The translations under genes and the position numbers were made by a program. The notes beneath the pieces are model-generated. The model was not told the origin of the DNA. It worked only from the letters and a program-made list of their open reading frames with translations, and did no database searches. Source: Corbicula japonica (taxonomy: Eukaryota; Mollusca; Bivalvia; Venerida; Cyrenidae). Taken from it: a stretch of DNA of 64,000 bases. Below, in pieces: positions 10,445-20,233 of the stretch. Location of the stretch: NCBI GenBank assembly GCA_038501625.1, contig JAZAYU010000010.1:310001-374000 (forward strand), given 5' to 3'. Position 1 is the first letter of the stretch, and each line of letters begins with the position of its first letter.

Positions 10445-10555
10445 CAAGATTATAAAACTGTGAATGGAAACCAGTCGACTGGTCGCCATTTCAGCCAATC
10501 AGATACTTGAGATTTAAGACAGGTTTCTAATCTCAGTTTTATAATCTTTAGCCCT
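10445..10555. mobile_element. Palindromic foldback MITE, shortened copy
   Basis: AAGATTATAAAACTG at left and CAGTTTTATAATCTT at right surround GGTCGCCATTTCAGCCAATC and ACTTGAGATTTAAGAC. It has the same content as the complete palindrome at 45667-45814, but the left arm is partly deleted. Confidence 0.7.
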
Positions 10556-10624
10556 TATAATCATATTGGTCAAATCTAAGACAAAACAGGTGCACTCAGT
10601 TAGAAGTAGGTGATATACTAAGAG

Positions 10625-10775
10625 GTTATTAACCGGTGTTCATGGGCCGGGAGGTGATATCGGCCCGGAGGAGCAATATTGGCCCGAGAGCTTCAGCTCG
10701 AGGGCCTATGTTGCTCGGCCGGGCCGATATCACCTCCCGGCCCTTTAACGCCGGTTTATAACCATTTTATTACAT
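10625..10775. repeat. Large imperfect palindrome at the DIRS left end
   Basis: The left arm GGTTATTAACCGG...GGGCCGGGAGGTGATATC...GGCCCGAGAGCTTCAG mirrors the right arm CTCGAGGGCC...GATATCACCTCCCGGCCC...CCGGTTTATAACC. The arms are about 66 nt and GC-rich. GATATC/GGCCCG words recur at the element's right end (13970-14035). Confidence 0.8.
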
Positions 10776-11525
10776 GTGCCGGGCTGATATCAATGTCTGC
10801 CATTTTTATGCTCTGTAATTCATAACATTTACTGAGCACTATTCTATTCATTAATTAACTACGTCACGATGAATGCTTTCAATACTACGTCATTTAGAGT
10901 TTTGTGACGTAATTAAAGATTGTTTACATTTTCAAACTTTAAAAGAGCAAGTTGCGTTGCTGTCAGTTGATTTTTTAGTTTTATTTTTTAAGTGATTAGA
11001 TCTATGTCTTCGAACGATTTGATAAAATTTTGCAAGATATGAGATTGTGAAAATGTGAATTCTGGAAGTGTTTTACAGCGGTATGGGTATGTAAAGGCTG
11101 TTATTTGCGAGTTTTTCATTCTCATAACGTTGCTGCGAGCTTCAATTCAACAAAAACATAAAGGCATAGATCTATCTTGTTTCAAAGAACAATAGGCATA
11201 AAGCCTAAAGGAAATATGAAGGAACTTGATCCGGTGCTTTTTGTTCTTGGTTATCCCCAGGTATGTACCATGTCCCTGTTTCTCTTGTCATTTTATCGCT
11301 CTTTGAATATGTCTCATGTTTGCATGCATGTTCTTGTTAAATCCTATGTTACTTTTTGCATCTAGCTCCAAAAAACTTGAATAGGACTCGATCGATTCAA
11401 TCGTCGCCATCTTGAAATGAAAAAGTTTAATCCTGTATCAATGGTTACCACGTGCCATAATTTATAATTTTTCCTTAGAAAAATAATAATTATAAGGGAT
11501 TTAACTCTTCCGCCCCCTTATCCGC

Positions 11526-12020
11526 TTGACTGCATTTGGCGCTCACCGTTTTCATTGTAAGTTTTTCGTCGCAGTGAGCGGTTGTCTAAATTCATTGAAT
11601 GAAATGATCAGCAGGATTACACATTTACGTTCTATGATGTGTTTTGCACAGGTGTATCTGTGGACTAGTATTTTAAATATACACCAGGAAATATTACTGG
11701 ACATTGAAAGAGGCAATCGCTATTGGAGTGACAGCTTTGCAGATATTGAAAGTTTAAATCTTCTGTTAGATCGGGGACATGAGGCTACCGCGGTCCGCTC
11801 CTCGGTGCAGTCTTCTTCTCCGTCTGGATCGTCTAGAAAGCGCACGTGGTTCTGCTCTTTATATCAGAAGGGTGCGTGCAAAATAGCAGCTCCTCACGAG
11901 GCTCGTATTGGATCACAATTAAGAACTGTAAAACATGTGTGTGCTACGTGTTATATGAAGGATCGTGAACTAAGAGAACACCCGGAGACTTCCGGTTCGT
12001 GTCCACATAAGCAAGACTGA
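11526..12020 (+). CDS. DIRS gag-like protein
   Basis: An open frame of about 164 codons. The C-terminal half has WFCSLYQKGACK, then a His, then HVCATCY, and finally HPETSGSCPHK. This is the C...C...H...C..C...HP...CP.K arrangement of nucleocapsid-like regions in DIRS/Ngaro gag proteins, with an expanded spacing. A Ser-rich linker (SSVQSSSPSGSSRKR, about residues 92-106) precedes it. Gag would package the element RNA. The N-terminus is uncertain: the frame opens near 11526 and its first ATG is in a poor context. It lies 27 bp upstream of the next frame. Confidence 0.65.
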   Translation: MTAFGAHRFHCKFFVAVSGCLNSLNEMISRITHLRSMMCFAQVYLWTSILNIHQEILLDIERGNRYWSDSFADIESLNLLLDRGHEATAVRSSVQSSSPSGSSRKRTWFCSLYQKGACKIAAPHEARIGSQLRTVKHVCATCYMKDRELREHPETSGSCPHKQD

Positions 12021-12047
12021 CTAGATACTGGACCCTGTACGTCCGAT

Positions 12048-12515
12048 ATGTCCAGTTCCCTCTTGTGCGTCACGTCCATTAATCGTTTGAGTTCTTCGTC
12101 TGATGCTGACATTTCCGGGATCTCGTTGATGTCGTCTGACCCTGGTTTTTTTGATCGTTTTCAAAAGTCGGTGGTCGTTAACCCGGGGCTTGAAAGCATT
12201 CCTCTCATATCGTTAACTGAGTCTGATTCTGTTGATCGTTATCACGGATCGGACGCTGTAAAGTTGACTAATAGCTCGTCGGATCAGTGTGACCACGGAA
12301 CTGTGAACATTGTACAGATACATGATATTGTTTACAATTCCGGTGTTCCAAATTTTAAAGGTGCTAGAATTCCTTTGAAGACTGGTTGGAATATTTTATA
12401 TTTACGTAAAGTTCTATTTGATTATGAAGACTATGAAATATGTGATTTGTTGGAATATGGTTTTCCAATCGGCTACTGCGCATCTAAGCTCCGTTTGCGA
12501 CCTTACAAATCATAA
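12048..12515 (+). pseudogene. DIRS pol, N-terminal part before a frameshift
   Basis: The first 100 residues are Ser-rich and unrecognised. From about residue 113, NFKGARIPLKTGWN followed by DYEDYEICDLLEYGFPIGY is the conserved entry to DIRS pol. The frame then leaves the homology near 12465-12480 and stops at 12515. The next part (LTNHKGALRYAEHVDKHI) continues in the +1 frame, so one base has been gained or lost here, or a programmed shift is used. Mutation is the simpler reading. Confidence 0.75.
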
Positions 12516-13605
12516 AGGTGCCTTGCGTTATGCGGAGCATGTAGACAAGCATATTGCTACGGAATTACAACATGGAGCTATTATAGGACCTTTTAAGGAG
12601 AATCCATTGTGTTGTGATTTGTGTTTTTCTCCTTTGAATACGGTCGAGAAAGATGAACGTTCAAGAAGAGTTATTGTGGACCTAAGCTGGCCAGAATTGA
12701 CTTCAGTTAATAGTGGTATTCTGAAGGATTTTTATCTTGGTGAGGAGATTACATTGACGTATCCGTCGGTAGATTCACTTGTAGAAATAGTGCTGAAATG
12801 CGGACGAGGTGCCTGTATGTTCAAAACGGATTTATCTCGGGCATATAGACAGATATTTGTTGATCCAGGAGATATACATTTCCTAGTAGTACATTGGCGT
12901 AATAATATTTATATTGACTGCGCTTTGCCGTTTGGATTACGTTCTGCGGCGTACATTTGCCAACGTGTAACGAACATGATACGTTACATCTTGATGTTAC
13001 AAAATGTCAGGGCTGTTAACTACCTGGACGACTTTGGTGGTGCTGATACCCCCGAACGCTGTTCTCAGTCGTTTGCAATAATGTCTGAGACGTTGGAACG
13101 TATCGGTGCTCAAGAGAACATCAAGAAGGCGTGCCCTCCTTCCACGAGTATGGTCTTTCTTGGGATCTTGCTGGATTCAGAGCGCATGGAACTCCGTGTC
13201 ACCCAGGAGAGGTTAACCGAAATTCGTGACCTACTTCTAACTTGGATCAACCGTAAACATGCCTCCAAGTGTCAGCTTCAATCGTTATTAGGAAAATTGC
13301 AGTTTGTAGGCAAATGTGTTAAGCCTAGTCGTGTTTTTATTTCACGTATACTTGTGCTTTTACGTGGTCTAAACTTACAAAATCATAAAGTAAGATTAAA
13401 TGCAGAATTCAGGAGAGATATAGTGTGGTGGCAAAAATTTGTTGAGATTTACAACGGTGTGTCTATGATTAAGACCTGTAATTGGTCAGCTCCTGATGTC
13501 GTGTTTGCAAGTGATGCTTGTCTTTCAGGATGTGGTGCTATTCAGGAAAATAGAGAGTATTTTCATAGAGTTTTTCCAGAATTTGTGTTACAAATGTGCT
13601 CTTAA
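12418..13605 (+). CDS. DIRS reverse transcriptase
   Basis: RNA-directed DNA polymerase domain. Visible motifs in order: RRVIVDLSWP (finger region), KTDLSRAYRQI (motif A with the first catalytic Asp, about 12828), LPFGLRSAAYICQ (motif B), NYLDDFGG (motif C, YxDD-type, about 13018) and FLGILLDSERMEL (motif D/E). A thumb/connection follows, with LLGKLQFVGKCVKPSRVF and the start of RNase H (FASDACLSGCGA, first RNase H Asp). The real domain begins near 12475, where the upstream frame shifts in. The frame ends at a TAA at 13603-13605, inside RNase H, with the rest continuing in the next frame. The catalytic residues are intact. Confidence 0.9.
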   Translation: MIMKTMKYVICWNMVFQSATAHLSSVCDLTNHKGALRYAEHVDKHIATELQHGAIIGPFKENPLCCDLCFSPLNTVEKDERSRRVIVDLSWPELTSVNSGILKDFYLGEEITLTYPSVDSLVEIVLKCGRGACMFKTDLSRAYRQIFVDPGDIHFLVVHWRNNIYIDCALPFGLRSAAYICQRVTNMIRYILMLQNVRAVNYLDDFGGADTPERCSQSFAIMSETLERIGAQENIKKACPPSTSMVFLGILLDSERMELRVTQERLTEIRDLLLTWINRKHASKCQLQSLLGKLQFVGKCVKPSRVFISRILVLLRGLNLQNHKVRLNAEFRRDIVWWQKFVEIYNGVSMIKTCNWSAPDVVFASDACLSGCGAIQENREYFHRVFPEFVLQMCS

Positions 13606-13900
13606 TATCGCTCAGCTAGAGTTATTCTGTATTATGGTTGCGTTGAAATTGTGGTCACGCAAATGGAAAGGTAGAAAAATAACTATATTTTGTGATAATG
13701 AAGCGGTTTGTTATGTGTTAAATTCTGGTAGAACCAAAGATTCTGTTCTTCTTCAATGCATGCGAGAGGTGGTTTTTCTCGCTTGCACACAGGAGTTTGA
13801 GATTCGAGCCGTTCACCTATCTTCCACAGATAACCGACTTGCGGATTTACTTAGCCGCTGGCATCTAAGCCCGCGCTATAAAATTTTCTTAACCTGCAGC
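13580..13900 (+). pseudogene. DIRS RNase H, C-terminal part after a frameshift
   Basis: The open frame (13496-13969) only becomes homologous from about 13595: ALNIAQLELFCIMVALKLW, then ITIFCDNEAVCYVLNSGRTKD (second-Asp region) and the terminal STDNRLADLLSRWHL, which is diagnostic of DIRS/Ngaro RNase H. It degrades the RNA strand during cDNA synthesis. The frame differs from that of the RT, so one indel near 13580-13605 separates them. Homology ends near SPRYKIFL, with no recombinase after it. Confidence 0.8.
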
Positions 13901-13959
13901 CTTTATTTCGGCCAAAATAAAATCATATGCATAACTTGTGTGTTTTCATTTTCCCGATA

Positions 13960-14035
13960 TAATTCGTGATACGGGATTTCTGCCCGCGATATCAGGTTTT
14001 CGGCCCGTGATATCAGGTTTTCGGCCCGCCCTTTA
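13960..14035. repeat. GATATC/GGCCCG terminal repeats of the DIRS element
   Basis: GGGATTTCTGCCCGCGATATCAGG, then CGGCCCGTGATATCAGG, then CGGCCCGCC: two to three units of about 24 bp. They share GATATC and GGCCCG words with the palindrome at 10625-10775. Confidence 0.7.
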
Positions 14036-14189
14036 TCATGCAAAGTACCCGGGCATTTTGGTCATTATTTGTTACTATTTATAGTAACACATGTAATAAT
14101 GGCACAAATATTATTGTGTCAGCGATATATGGCAACTGCGCTGTACAGAACTTTTATCCCGTGTGCAACTAGCGTAGATCCAAATCAGA

Positions 14190-14491
14190 ACTTTAAAAGC
14201 CACCGAAAATGACAATTATGAAAATATTGGAGGCTCGGTTTGATTGAGCCAGTTTATGGGCAGTAATGTAAATGCATATTGCTGCCCGTGCCGCCTAGCC
14301 CCGGGTTAAGCGCTACGCAATATTTATACAAGTAAACAGTACAATTTTCATAAATGCCAAACGATGGTAAGCATATGGCGGTGAACATGTAACCTTCAAT
14401 ACGGTATTTTCAGATTAGCACCATTCCATGATCAGAGGCGTATTGTCTCCGGATAAAAAAATGGGTTAGCCCTAAAGGAGAAAACGATTGG
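14190..14491 (+). repeat. Hairpin-bearing 290-bp repeat, copy A
   Basis: Opens ACTTTAAAAGCCACCGAAAA. It carries hairpin 1 (GGCTCGGTTTGATTGAGCC), hairpin 2 (TGGGCAGTAATG...CATATTGCTGCCC) and CCGCCTAGCCCCGGGTTAAGCGC, then AAACGATGGTAAGCATATGGCGGTGAACATG. It closes with CGGTATTTTCAGATTA and CCATTCCATGATCAG. There is no open frame. The same order is kept at 40671, 50131, 52550 and, inverted, at 37041. Confidence 0.8.
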
Positions 14492-14509
14492 CGGAATTAA
14501 ACAGAGTAT

Positions 14510-14605
14510 TATTTTTACAGATGATCTGAGAATATAAGGCATGATGACTGCACAGATTTTTAAACAAACCTAATAGGAATGGAATATCATGTGTCGGACC
14601 TTAAA
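14510..14605 (+). repeat. Short copy of the 20940-21007 block
   Basis: GGCATGATGACTGCACAGATTTTTAAACAAACCTAATAGGAATGG...GTCGGACCTTAAACAG resembles 20942-21011. It serves as a further empty-site example for the TTAA insertion there. Confidence 0.6.
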
Positions 14606-14779
14606 CAGAAAGCACCACTCTCTTACTCTATCGGCTCATTACATTCACATCTGTTATAGGCTTTCAACTACTTTTACTTTAACTCAAAAAATAGTTCTCC
14701 AACTACATTTAACATTAATTGGGTTTCTTCGGTTTTAATGAAAGATAGTTGTTTTACCACAAGCTTTCAAATTAATTAT

Positions 14780-15026
14780 TGAGGCACGCCACGGGAAAAG
14801 GTACCTTCGGGCAGTTGACGTCAGTCCATGAAACGAAGTTATAAAGTTGAGCAGACGACATTATTATGCAATTCGCGGTAAAAATACCATTTTAAGTCAA
14901 AATTTGTAACAAAATCACTGTTTTGTTATGAGAAAATAATAGAAATTCGAATGTTCTTTTTAAATATAGTAACAAGAAAAATGACACAAAAATGACCGAA
15001 GGTACCTTTTCCCGTGGCGTGCCTCA
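14780..15026. mobile_element. MITE, GGGGCACGCC family, copy 2 with ATTAT duplication
   Basis: Begins TGAGGCACGCCACGGGAAAA and ends TTTTCCCGTGGCGTGCCTCA, with GGTACCTTCGG inside each end. ATTAT directly flanks both ends (candidate 5-bp target duplication). It contains GTTGACGTCA and GAGCAGACGACATTATT, as in copy 1. Non-coding. Confidence 0.85.
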
Positions 15027-15059
15027 ATTATGACTGTAAAAGGCTCCTGAGTTCGGTAT

Positions 15060-17440
15060 AAAATCTTGACATTGAGCCTTTCGCAGAGGTGTAAAGTGAG
15101 TGTAAGGAACGACAACTCTGCGAAGGACATTGGCATGGAATATAAAATATTTCGGAAGTTAAACAGGAATCACATAAAAAGTAAATGGCGATGATATTTA
15201 TCGGGCAGACAGGCACACTATCATAGCAAAGACTTAATTATACATATAGAATGATAGACATCGTGTTCTGTTTTTATTCCAGCCCAAATCTTAAATAAAC
15301 ATACTCGGTCACGCTAATGACTTATTACAAAAGAAATATAGATACATAGATTTATTTTGCATTCAATCATTAGACATTACAATACCATATAACAACATAT
15401 AAAACATATCAAGAATTAAGACAAATACTTGACCCCATATTATTAAGATAAATTACAATATCAATGGTAACTAACTCATGTAAAAGAGAACCCTGTCATT
15501 AAATAACTTTTTTAAAGAATATGTCACGACTTGGAAAATCCCAAGATGTAACTGCGCCATTTGCAATTTGGTGGTATGGTACAGCACGGTGAAGACGTCA
15601 ATCTCTTACCGTGAGTAGGTCCTTTGGAACAACTATCACATCACAGGGTGTGATGCCAGCGAACGACACGGCAGAAGTACTGTCATGACAATTCGGTCAG
15701 GTTTTGCACATGTCGAAAACCTGTCCCCTGGCTGGAGACTAGAGTCATGTGCGGACTAGTCAGGGTATTCAGGCTGGAGAATGCGTCATCGTTTCTTCTA
15801 GCCGAGTGCGAGTAATGGTTATTTACCCAGGAAACTGACACCATATGTATGGCTGTCATAGGGAATAGTACCGGTGGATTCCAGGAAGATATGCCAGATG
15901 TCCAGATTCTCACCGACCGATGGCTTACTCCTTTGAAATAAAGTGGGGAGGAGTGTAGTGGTTGTGGTATAGTCGGTAGTTTAGCGAGGCTTTGGTGACG
16001 TCACCGGAAGTAGATAGGAGAGTATCCGGGGGAGAAGAACTATGACTCAACATGGACGCTAGCTAGAAAGTTAGGCTGCAAGAATCGGTAGACATCCCTT
16101 TGGGGATTACGGCTACAATAGGCAAATTCATTGGTAAGTGATCTTTATGGCCCCTTTTTATATAGGAGCGTCTCACAAATATGTCACGACGCGGAAAAAT
16201 GGCTGTATTTTTGAGAGATGACGTCATATTTCGAGATAGCGTGACTACATGAAAAATTGGAAAAAAGTGGTAAAATAACTTCAACCCCCCAATCAGCTCA
16301 ACAAAGATGGAATCAAAAAAACACACACATTTAAAACTGTACATAAGAAACTTAAAGCATTGCAAAGAAAAGGGATGGACATTCAATCTTTCCGAAACCA
16401 GAGCACCTGGAGTCAAATCAGCAAGAACACGATGAATCGAGCTTCTAGGTTCTGTTTTAACAAGATTGTCCCACTAGCTTTCATAAATTCTAAAACCACT
16501 GCCACCGTCGTGCAACCAAAGATGTAAGCATAATGAAAAACTGTAGTTAAGTTTGTTATATTTTTTTTTATTTTATTTAATATTAGATACATTGAAAAAG
16601 GCTTAATAAGCAAAACTGTCATTTCTCCAAATAGCTTTAACTGAGAATGTCGGAAATAGCATTAGGGTTATGTACATGTCCTCATTTCGTGATCCATTAT
16701 TGTTGTAATCATGTCAATGCCAAATAATATTTATCGTCTTCGTGTTTCCAGGAGAGCTCCCAATGTGTTTATTAATATCCATTGCTTATTAATTACAGAA
16801 ACAATTTGTTTATTTTCTCTGTGGTACTTAATTCTATTACTGTTCCTTCAATTCAAGCCATTGATTCCTCCCCCGTCGTCTCGAAAATATCGCAGACCGT
16901 TACAGCATTTTTGTCAGCTTGCACAATAGCATGATGGTTAATATACTCAGGGTTGAACACGTTTCCTATACTCCTGAGAGAATAATGCGTTACTCCTGCT
17001 ATAAAAATGCGACATTTTGTCTCTTTGTTTCAATGGTTAATTCAGAAATGGCGAGCAAGGAATACAATCAATGTCATTCTTAAGAAGGATGTCTGCCACA
17101 AAACCGCGAGAAAACAGTTTTTATGAATGAATGAGTGTATAGTCTTGGAAAGATTCTTCAAAAGTCAGGTATCAAAGAAACGTGAGCAGTCGTTTCCGTT
17201 GGGGATTGCTCTGATTCCGGTGTCGATCCTTGACAAACGTCAAAATTTAATTAAACTTGTATTCTTTGAATTGATAAATATTGTTTGTAATGTGGATTAA
17301 TAATAGGTATGTTAAGCGTTTCTAAAATGTTTCTCTGTTTGAACATGGATACTTATGGTATTTATTTTAAAGCTGTATCATGCGAAAGTATGTCTTTGGG
17401 AAATTGACGTCATTCCGATCAATGGGGCACCCCACGGGAA
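15060..17440 (+). repeat. Repetitive block, copy A
   Basis: Colinear with 20930-23610 (copy B) in the same orientation. Matched stretches: 15160-15310 with 21935-22085, 15480-15540 with 22185-22245, 16260-16620 with 22495-22800, 16660-17260 with 22855-23430 and 17365-17420 with 23540-23600. Copy A has an extra segment at about 15540-16250 (with the palindrome GGTGACGTCACC at 15995-16006) and, after 17420, a MITE. Open frames across it (15683-15913, 16711-16929) are frame-broken between the copies and are not supported as genes. Confidence 0.75.
16255..16622 (-). pseudogene. RT retroelement 3' end (extreme RT C-terminus plus 3' UTR)
   Basis: On -, HYAYIFGCTTVA (about 16497-16532) matches HYAYLFGCTTVA at the end of the RT protein at 59423-59935. 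It is followed by the 3' UTR words CGTGTTCTTGCTGATTTGAC, CCAGGTGCTCTGG and TTTCGGAAAGATTGAATG. The coding part before HYAY is not recognisable. This copy ties the common 3' UTR repeat to an RT. Confidence 0.7.
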
Positions 17441-17661
17441 AATTTTTGGTAATATTTTTTGACATTTTTGTTGTTACAATATTTGGACAGAACTTACAAT
17501 TTCGCATTAATTTTTCATAACTTACTGTAGATTTTGTTACATATTTTTACAACATAATGTGTTTTACTGCAAAATGCATAGTAATTATTGTCGTCTGCTT
17601 AACATCATGATGTCATTAAAAATATAACGTAAACATTTCGAAGGTACCTTTTTTCACCCCA
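17424..17661. mobile_element. MITE, GGGGCACGCC family, worn copy
   Basis: The left end GGGGCACCCCACGGGAAAAT is good. The right end CGAAGGTACCTTTTTTCACCCC is eroded. The interior matches 2118 and 6980 (TTGACATTTTTGTTGTTAC, TTTTTCATAACTTACTG, CAAAATGCATAG, GTCGTCTGCTTAACATCATGATGTCATT). It is inserted at the right border of block copy A. Confidence 0.7.
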
Positions 17662-18117
17662 GTCCCAAATAAGGTCAAACCATATAGGTGGCGACCTGAA
17701 ATTTTATGCATTTCGTGAGAATAAATATATGATTTAGTGGAAATCTGTAACCGAATTTAATAATTACATGTGTGTTTCATTTCTTTTGAAAAGGTTTCTT
17801 TTTAAACATAACAAACCTGAATATGTTTAAAATTTCACCGAAGACGCATTTATCCTCATCAAACCAGTAGCCACTTTCTGGTTTTAATTTGCTGACATAA
17901 CTTCAACAACACTATGGGATTTTTTAACAAGATGTATAGCAATCTTTTAAAGTAACCAAACGCGACAATATCCAAAGATTGGCTGGATAGGCCTATTGAT
18001 GTTTAATTATGATGGAACTCAAAGTTATATATAAAATAAAATATATATAATAAATAAATGTACATATACTAAGCGGTGAACACGTTTTCTATACCCCTGG
18101 GAAAATACTGCGCTACT
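17662..18117. other. No feature seen
   Basis: AT-rich, no supported genes. Confidence 0.35.
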
Positions 18118-18222
18118 CCTGCGTCTCGAAAATATCGCAGACCGTTATAGCATTTAGTCAGTTTGCACAATGGCATGATGGTTAATATACTCAGAGTTGA
18201 ACACGTTTCCTATACCCCTTTC
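18118..18222 (+). repeat. Third, partial copy of the A/B block
   Basis: GTCTCGAAAATATCGCAGACCGTTATAGCATTTAGTCAG and CATGATGGTTAATATACTCAGAGTTGAACACGTTTCCTATACCCC match 16878-16972 and 23056-23150. Confidence 0.75.
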
Positions 18223-18994
18223 GTTAAGTGTTTGTCTTGAAATTTATCATTATATAAATCCATGCTCCTTTCTGTTTTTCTGTCATTCTTCATGTTTAAA
18301 TATGAATTATAAAGTTATTTCGAACAATTCTATTCGATTTTGAATACCGGATTGATTTGCTGTTATTAAGACGCTGTTTCAGCAGTTTTAGCCAATTTCT
18401 GTATAAATTATCATCTTTACAACCTCGATAAAATGTCCTTGGTTTACAAAGGGATTCGAATAAAAATTGAAATATGTATCCTATCATGTTTAAAATGTAA
18501 TAAGTGTATTAAATAATACATGCGAACAAATTTTACGATCGGTGCAATTAGACCCATGGTAAAGTGTATCAACACTATTTTCCGGAGGCAGAATTATCTG
18601 TTATTGTGGTCGGTCCAATAACTAACGTTTTCTTATTTCCTAAATTTTCATTAAGCACTTTAAAAATACGCAAGTTCTGTCATTAGACAATAAGTTATGT
18701 TGACGGTCAAGACCCATCACACTTCAAAGGCTTTAAAATTTATTAACTGATAAACTGATAAAATAATAATAAATTTGATTATATGAATTAACATGAACGA
18801 AGTGACGGTCGTGGATTCGTAATTTTATAAGTACTGTTTTATTTATACTACTTAACTTAGCAAGTGTATAACGTTATCATTAATTCTTATTATTATTAAT
18901 TCTTGATTTCACTAATCGTTAATATTGATATCATTTATCATAATTTCCTGATATGCATATTTAACAGTTATATCTCCTTTTACAACAGTTTTAA
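18223..18994. other. No gene seen; short retroelement tail end near 18945
   Basis: AT-rich. TTCCTGATATGCATATTTAACAG at about 18945-18967 is probably the last bases of the retroelement 3' tail family. Confidence 0.35.
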
Positions 18995-18999
18995 GACTT

Positions 19000-19066
19000 C
19001 TAGATTGCAGGGCTAGGCTCTGTCGCCGTGACGGTGCGGGTTCGCGCGCAGCTAGAGGCACTAACA
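19000..19066 (+). repeat. tRNA-like SINE family, 3' end fragment
   Basis: GATTGCAGGGCTAGGCTCTGTCGCCGTGACGGTGCGGGTTCGCGCGCAGCTAGAGGCACTA, that is, the 3' third of the unit. It lies immediately upstream of a complete copy and gives a head-to-tail pair. Confidence 0.8.
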
Positions 19067-19075
19067 TTTGAAATT

Positions 19076-19315
19076 CACAGTAGCGCTATTTATGCAGTGT
19101 GGCGGCCATAAAAAGTCTCCCCGTACATAAAGTCAGTACTGTTATCAGTAAATTGACCCGTTACCGATGTCATGCAGTGATTGTTACGTATATAAGGGCT
19201 AACCGATCAACCTTTTTTGGGTTGTCCCGGTTAGCTCAATCGGTTGCGTCGCAGGAATCGCAGGGCTAGGCGCTGTCGCCGTGACGGTGCGGGTTCGCTC
19301 CTAGCTAGAGGCACT
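19076..19315 (+). repeat. tRNA-like SINE family, best copy
   Basis: 240 bp. The first 150 bp are unrelated to tRNA (CACAGTAGCGCTATTTATGC ... CTCCCCGTACATAAAG ... TTACCGATGTCATGCAGTG). The last 90 bp hold a good A box (TTAGCTCAATCGG, 19231-19243) and B box (GGTTCGCTCC, 19292-19301) at tRNA-like spacing. I could not form a 7-bp acceptor stem, so this is not a working tRNA gene. Having the Pol III promoter near the 3' end is the reverse of an ordinary SINE. Confidence 0.8.
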
Positions 19316-19559
19316 ATCATTCTAAGTTAATGCAATAATAATGAATACATCTCAAGTTCCATTTACATTCAAACAGAAACAATAACCAAAACATTATAAA
19401 GGCTAATACATGTATGAGTAAAATGACATTGCCAATATTTTGTGTTCTTTTGAAAAACTTGCAATCACAAAAAGAAAAGTCAAAAGCTATATTTCTTGTC
19501 ACATTTCTATTTATATTTAAATGCCAACTTACAAAATTAATATAAAAAAGAAAAAAGAT
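19316..19559. other. No feature seen
   Basis: AT-rich, no supported gene. Confidence 0.35.
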
Positions 19560-19815
19560 ATGTCACAAAGAAGAGAGGAAAAGAGGGCATGAGTTTATAA
19601 GTATGTCAAATTCAAATAAGACACCACAAACTATAAACGAAAATGAGAACCCTTGGGGTTACCGCCTTGGAACCGACAGAGGAAAATAATTTGCCACTGG
19701 GGTTTAAACCAGGTTCTAGGATGCACCAACCTCACACTTGCTCGAAAAGGTTCTCATATTCACACTCAAGTACAAGTTTTGGTGAAGTAACTCCAACTCA
19801 ACTCTAAGTGTAATA
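19560..19815 (-). repeat. RT retroelement 3' UTR copy
   Basis: Reads in reverse: GAGAGGAAAAGAGGGCATGAG, GACACCACAAACTATAAACG, AATGAGAACCCTTGGGGTTACCGCCTTGGAAC, GCCACTGGGGTTTAAACCAGGTTCTAGG, TGCACCAACCTCACACTTGC and GTTCTCATAT. No coding part is attached. Confidence 0.75.
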
Positions 19816-20233
19816 AACGAGTATTTTTACACGTGCTGTAGATACATACACCTGATAGTGGTTGAAGTCATAACTTGTCTAACAGAATTGCAGTGTTTTA
19901 GAAAATTAATTTCTATAATTAGTACTTATGCTGTATTTAACGCTTTACAGGTACTCATTAAAATAATGCCCATCAATTTAAAAAATATAATTTCTACCTA
20001 TGTGCCGATTTTTGACTATAATTGTCTGATTTTATTACTTTAACATTAACAAATACATAATGATTTTAAAGCTATTCTGTGGGTAATAACGACATTTTTG
20101 GAACATTCGAGAAACTGTATTGATTTGAATGAATATCTGTGCAATATACATATACATGTACAGTAACTTCAAAATTGTTTTCGTACTGTTGTTTCTATTG
20201 CAATGACGGTATCCTAGCATTTCCACTAATATT
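19816..20233. other. No feature seen
   Basis: AT-rich. The 61-codon frame at 19858-20043 is not recognisable. Confidence 0.35.

Larger units (their letters stand above)
10762..14102 (+). mobile_element. DIRS-type retroelement, degenerate
   Basis: CCATTTTATTACATGTG (10762) and CACATGTAATAATGG (14088-14102) are inverted, as expected for DIRS-like ends. Internally, in order: a gag-like frame with a zinc-knuckle-type Cys/His segment, the N-terminal pol region, reverse transcriptase and RNase H. DIRS elements integrate by a tyrosine recombinase encoded after RNase H. Here only about 45 bp separates the end of RNase H homology from the GATATC/GGCCCG terminal repeats, so that domain is missing. Two frame changes in pol also indicate a non-autonomous, dead copy. 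Confidence 0.85.

Noticed and set aside
15683..15913. 76-codon frame on - with balanced composition
   Set aside because: It lies in the segment unique to block copy A, shows no domain and has no splice context.
15995..16006. Perfect GGTGACGTCACC palindrome as a CREB-type regulatory site
   Set aside because: It lies in a repeat block with no adjacent gene, and TGACGTCA words also occur in the MITEs, so no regulatory role can be claimed.
19230..19305. Genuine tRNA gene
   Set aside because: A and B boxes are good, but no acceptor stem forms and the sequence is part of a repeat present in several copies.
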